DNA from: JAGVNX01 sp035290965
GTDB lineage: Archaea; Iainarchaeota; Iainarchaeia; Iainarchaeales; GCA-2688035
Direction: 5' to 3'
Assembly: GCA_035290965.1 (NCBI GenBank)
Contig: DATDTD010000047.1
Span: 1-6,207 of the forward strand
Length of the DNA: 6,207 bases
Below the pieces are notes generated by a model. The model did no database searches. It was not told the DNA's origin and saw only the letters and a program-made list of their open reading frames with translations. The stretch's first letter is position 1, and every line of letters starts with the position of its first letter. A program made the translations under genes and the position numbers. This document shows positions 4,853-6,207 of the stretch, piece by piece.

Positions 4853-5806
4853 ATGATAACTCCAAAACCATTGTTTGCGGAAAGAATGCGCACTCTTCTT
4901 CCTGAAGAAAAGGATTTCACATCCTTCATGAACATTATTCATGAATATCCGCGCAATTACATCCGCTGCAACACCTTGAAAATTTCTCCCTCTGCACTTA
5001 AAGCGCGCCTGGAAGAAAAAAACTGGAAAATAAAACAGGTTTTTTCCTCTCACCCAGAAATAATGCTGATTGAATCCGCCTTAGAACCCGGCGCGCTTGG
5101 AAAAGCGCTTGAGCATCTTCTCGGATACTATTATGTGCAGGAAGTTTCAAGCATGATGCCTGCGCTTGCGCTTGAACCAAAACCCGATGACTTGGTGCTT
5201 GATTTGTGCGCTGCTCCAGGAAGCAAAACAACTCAAATCGCTTCCATGATGCAGAACAAGGGAACAATTGTTGCTAATGACAAGACAATTGACAGAATGG
5301 TTTCTTTGGTTTCAAACCTTGAAAGATGCGGATGCACAAACGCAATTGTTACTCGCGAGGATGCAATTGCATTCTGCAGGCGCCTTGAAAAAACAGGCTT
5401 CCGCTTTGACAAAATTCTTCTGGATGTCCCCTGCTCGGGAGAAGGAAATTTGAGAAGCAGCCCGCGCACTTTTACAAGCTGGAGCATGGCAGCAATAACA
5501 GAATTAAGTTCCCTTCAAAAAAAAATCGCTTTTGCCGCAGTTCCCTTGCTGAAAGAATCAGGAACTCTTGTTTATTCCACCTGCACGCATTCCCCTGAAG
5601 AAAACGAGGCAATTGTTTCTTCTCTTGCCGAAACTTTTTCTCTTTCAATAGAAAAAACCCTTCTGCCCTTAAAATGCCGTTCAGGCATTTCCACATGGCA
5701 GAAGCAGGCCTTCAATTCCGGAATTGAAAATTCCTGCAGGATTTATCCGCAGGACAATGACTCTGAAGGTTTTTTTGTTGCAAAGCTGAAGAAGGTGCAT
5801 TCATGA
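4853..5806 (+). CDS. NSUN/RsmB-F family RNA (cytosine-5) methyltransferase
   Basis: A 317-residue S-adenosylmethionine-dependent RNA m5C methyltransferase of the NOL1/NOP2/Sun family, acting on tRNA or rRNA in the cytoplasm. The order of motifs is complete: an N-terminal PRNYIRCNTLKI block (33-44), YYVQEVSSMMP (93-103), SAM-binding motif I DLCAAPGSKTTQIA (117-130), AND (141-143) for the ribose contact, RED (168-170), motif IV DVPCSGEG (191-198) with C194, and motif VI STCTHSPEENE (242-252) with nucleophile C244. F307-F-V-A ends the fold. The ATG at 4853 is chosen because the upstream in-frame ATG at 4781 lies inside sigma-like gene 3 and would add 24 non-family residues. The length fits archaeal members that lack a fused PUA domain. 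The missing domain seems to be supplied by the next gene, which overlaps by ATGA. The exact target (tRNA position or rRNA) cannot be told. Confidence 0.92.
   Translation: MITPKPLFAERMRTLLPEEKDFTSFMNIIHEYPRNYIRCNTLKISPSALKARLEEKNWKIKQVFSSHPEIMLIESALEPGALGKALEHLLGYYYVQEVSSMMPALALEPKPDDLVLDLCAAPGSKTTQIASMMQNKGTIVANDKTIDRMVSLVSNLERCGCTNAIVTREDAIAFCRRLEKTGFRFDKILLDVPCSGEGNLRSSPRTFTSWSMAAITELSSLQKKIAFAAVPLLKESGTLVYSTCTHSPEENEAIVSSLAETFSLSIEKTLLPLKCRSGISTWQKQAFNSGIENSCRIYPQDNDSEGFFVAKLKKVHS
5791..5797 (+). promoter_or_regulatory. Ribosome binding site of the PUA-like gene
   Basis: GAAGGTG lies 5 nt upstream of the ATG at 5803, within the last codons of the NSUN gene. It is the best ribosome binding site in the window and fixes the start of the downstream gene at the ATGA overlap. 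Confidence 0.7.
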
Positions 5807-6207
5807 AGCTTGTTTTTTTGGAAAGGGGAAAGCGCAGGGAGTTTGAAAAATTCCTTGAAAAACATTTTGGCATTCCTGAGCTTGAATTTGTTTTTGTTGA
5901 AAGCGAAATGGGAAAAATACGGGCTTTTTCAGGAAACCTGAGCAAGAATGAGATTTTGGAATTGAGCAGGCATCTGAACATTGAGGGCTTCGGAATTTAT
6001 TTTGCAAAGAGAGATGGAAATGAAATCCGCCTGCGCCTTGACGCTGTTCACCTGCTTTCTGAAAAAATTTCAAAGGGAATCATTGATATTTCAGTTGAAG
6101 AGCGCGAAAAATGGATGCGCGGGGAAAACCTTGACTGTGAAAAAAGCCTCAAAGGCATTTTCATAATTAAGTGCGGCAATGATTTTCTCAGCAGCGCAAA
6201 GGCAGTT
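5803..6207 (+). CDS. PUA-like RNA-binding partner of NSUN, COG3270-like (3' truncated)
   Basis: The frame runs from ATG 5803 to the window edge without a stop, giving 135 residues. It resembles the archaeal 'NOL1/NOP2/fmu family ribosome biogenesis protein' group (COG3270), which corresponds to the C-terminal PUA-like domain fused in bacterial RsmF. Visible features are an N-terminal alpha/beta part (KLVFLERGKRREFEKFL), GFGIYFAKRD, an IRLRLDAVHLL strand-helix, EKWMRGENL and the start of the PUA barrel (GIFIIKCGNDFL). A glycine-rich turn common after the last motif in such proteins reads SSAKA here. I estimate that only a few tens of residues are missing. The ATGA overlap with the NSUN gene and the strong ribosome binding site suggest coupled translation, so the product probably helps the methyltransferase recognise its RNA. 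The family call is from memory of the pattern. Confidence 0.7.
   Translation, partial: MKLVFLERGKRREFEKFLEKHFGIPELEFVFVESEMGKIRAFSGNLSKNEILELSRHLNIEGFGIYFAKRDGNEIRLRLDAVHLLSEKISKGIIDISVEEREKWMRGENLDCEKSLKGIFIIKCGNDFLSSAKAV

Overview
The window looks like part of an archaeal genome, most likely a small-genome DPANN-type lineage such as Diapherotrites or Micrarchaeota. The phylum is an inference; the domain call is moderately secure. Evidence for an archaeon: an NSUN-type RNA m5C methyltransferase is followed, with an ATGA overlap, by a stand-alone PUA-like partner resembling COG3270, an arrangement I associate with archaea. Gene starts are preceded by TTTAAAA-type TATA boxes about 25 nt before presumed transcript starts, with no bacterial -35/-10 pairs seen. 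Several genes look leaderless, while others have GGTG-type ribosome binding sites.

Layout. Positions 1-779 (+) hold the C-terminal part of an (alpha/alpha)6-barrel glycosidase-like protein cut by the window edge. It converges, with a 4-nt gap, on a two-gene minus-strand unit: an ICMT/PEMT-like integral membrane methyltransferase (2287-1652) followed by a protein resembling the cytoplasmic domain of DUF2207 (1620-784). A 94-bp divergent intergenic region (2288-2381) separates that unit from the main attraction: three tandem paralogous genes (2382-3140, 3163-3927, 4036-4815) encoding bacterial sigma-70-like proteins. The window ends with an RNA-modification operon: the NSUN methyltransferase (4853-5806) and the PUA-like partner (5803 to the window end, truncated).

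The three sigma-like proteins each have a putative N-terminal helix-turn-helix, an intact sigma region 2 (2.1 to 2.4) and a sigma region 4 helix-turn-helix. They lack region 1.1, a recognisable region 1.2 and region 3. Region 2.2 aligns without gaps to E. coli sigma-70, but the residues that grip the bacterial beta-prime coiled coil are replaced in all three by a shared D-[YN]-C-[IL]-D-[AS]-S signature. The residues of the region 4 recognition helix that read the -35 element differ among the three. Complete bacterial-like sigma factors in archaea have been reported (Rinke et al. 2013, single-cell genomes), so the family has precedent. The tandem triplet, the N-terminal addition and the altered core-binding patch are the points I do not recognise from published work.

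Non-coding repeats record how the array grew. A related promoter block precedes copies 1 and 3, and an identical 22-bp block follows copies 2 and 3. This suggests that a unit of promoter, sigma-like gene and downstream promoter was duplicated, followed by a second duplication giving copies 1 and 2. No tRNA, rRNA, CRISPR array or insertion sequence was seen, and no stretch over 300 bp lacks a gene.
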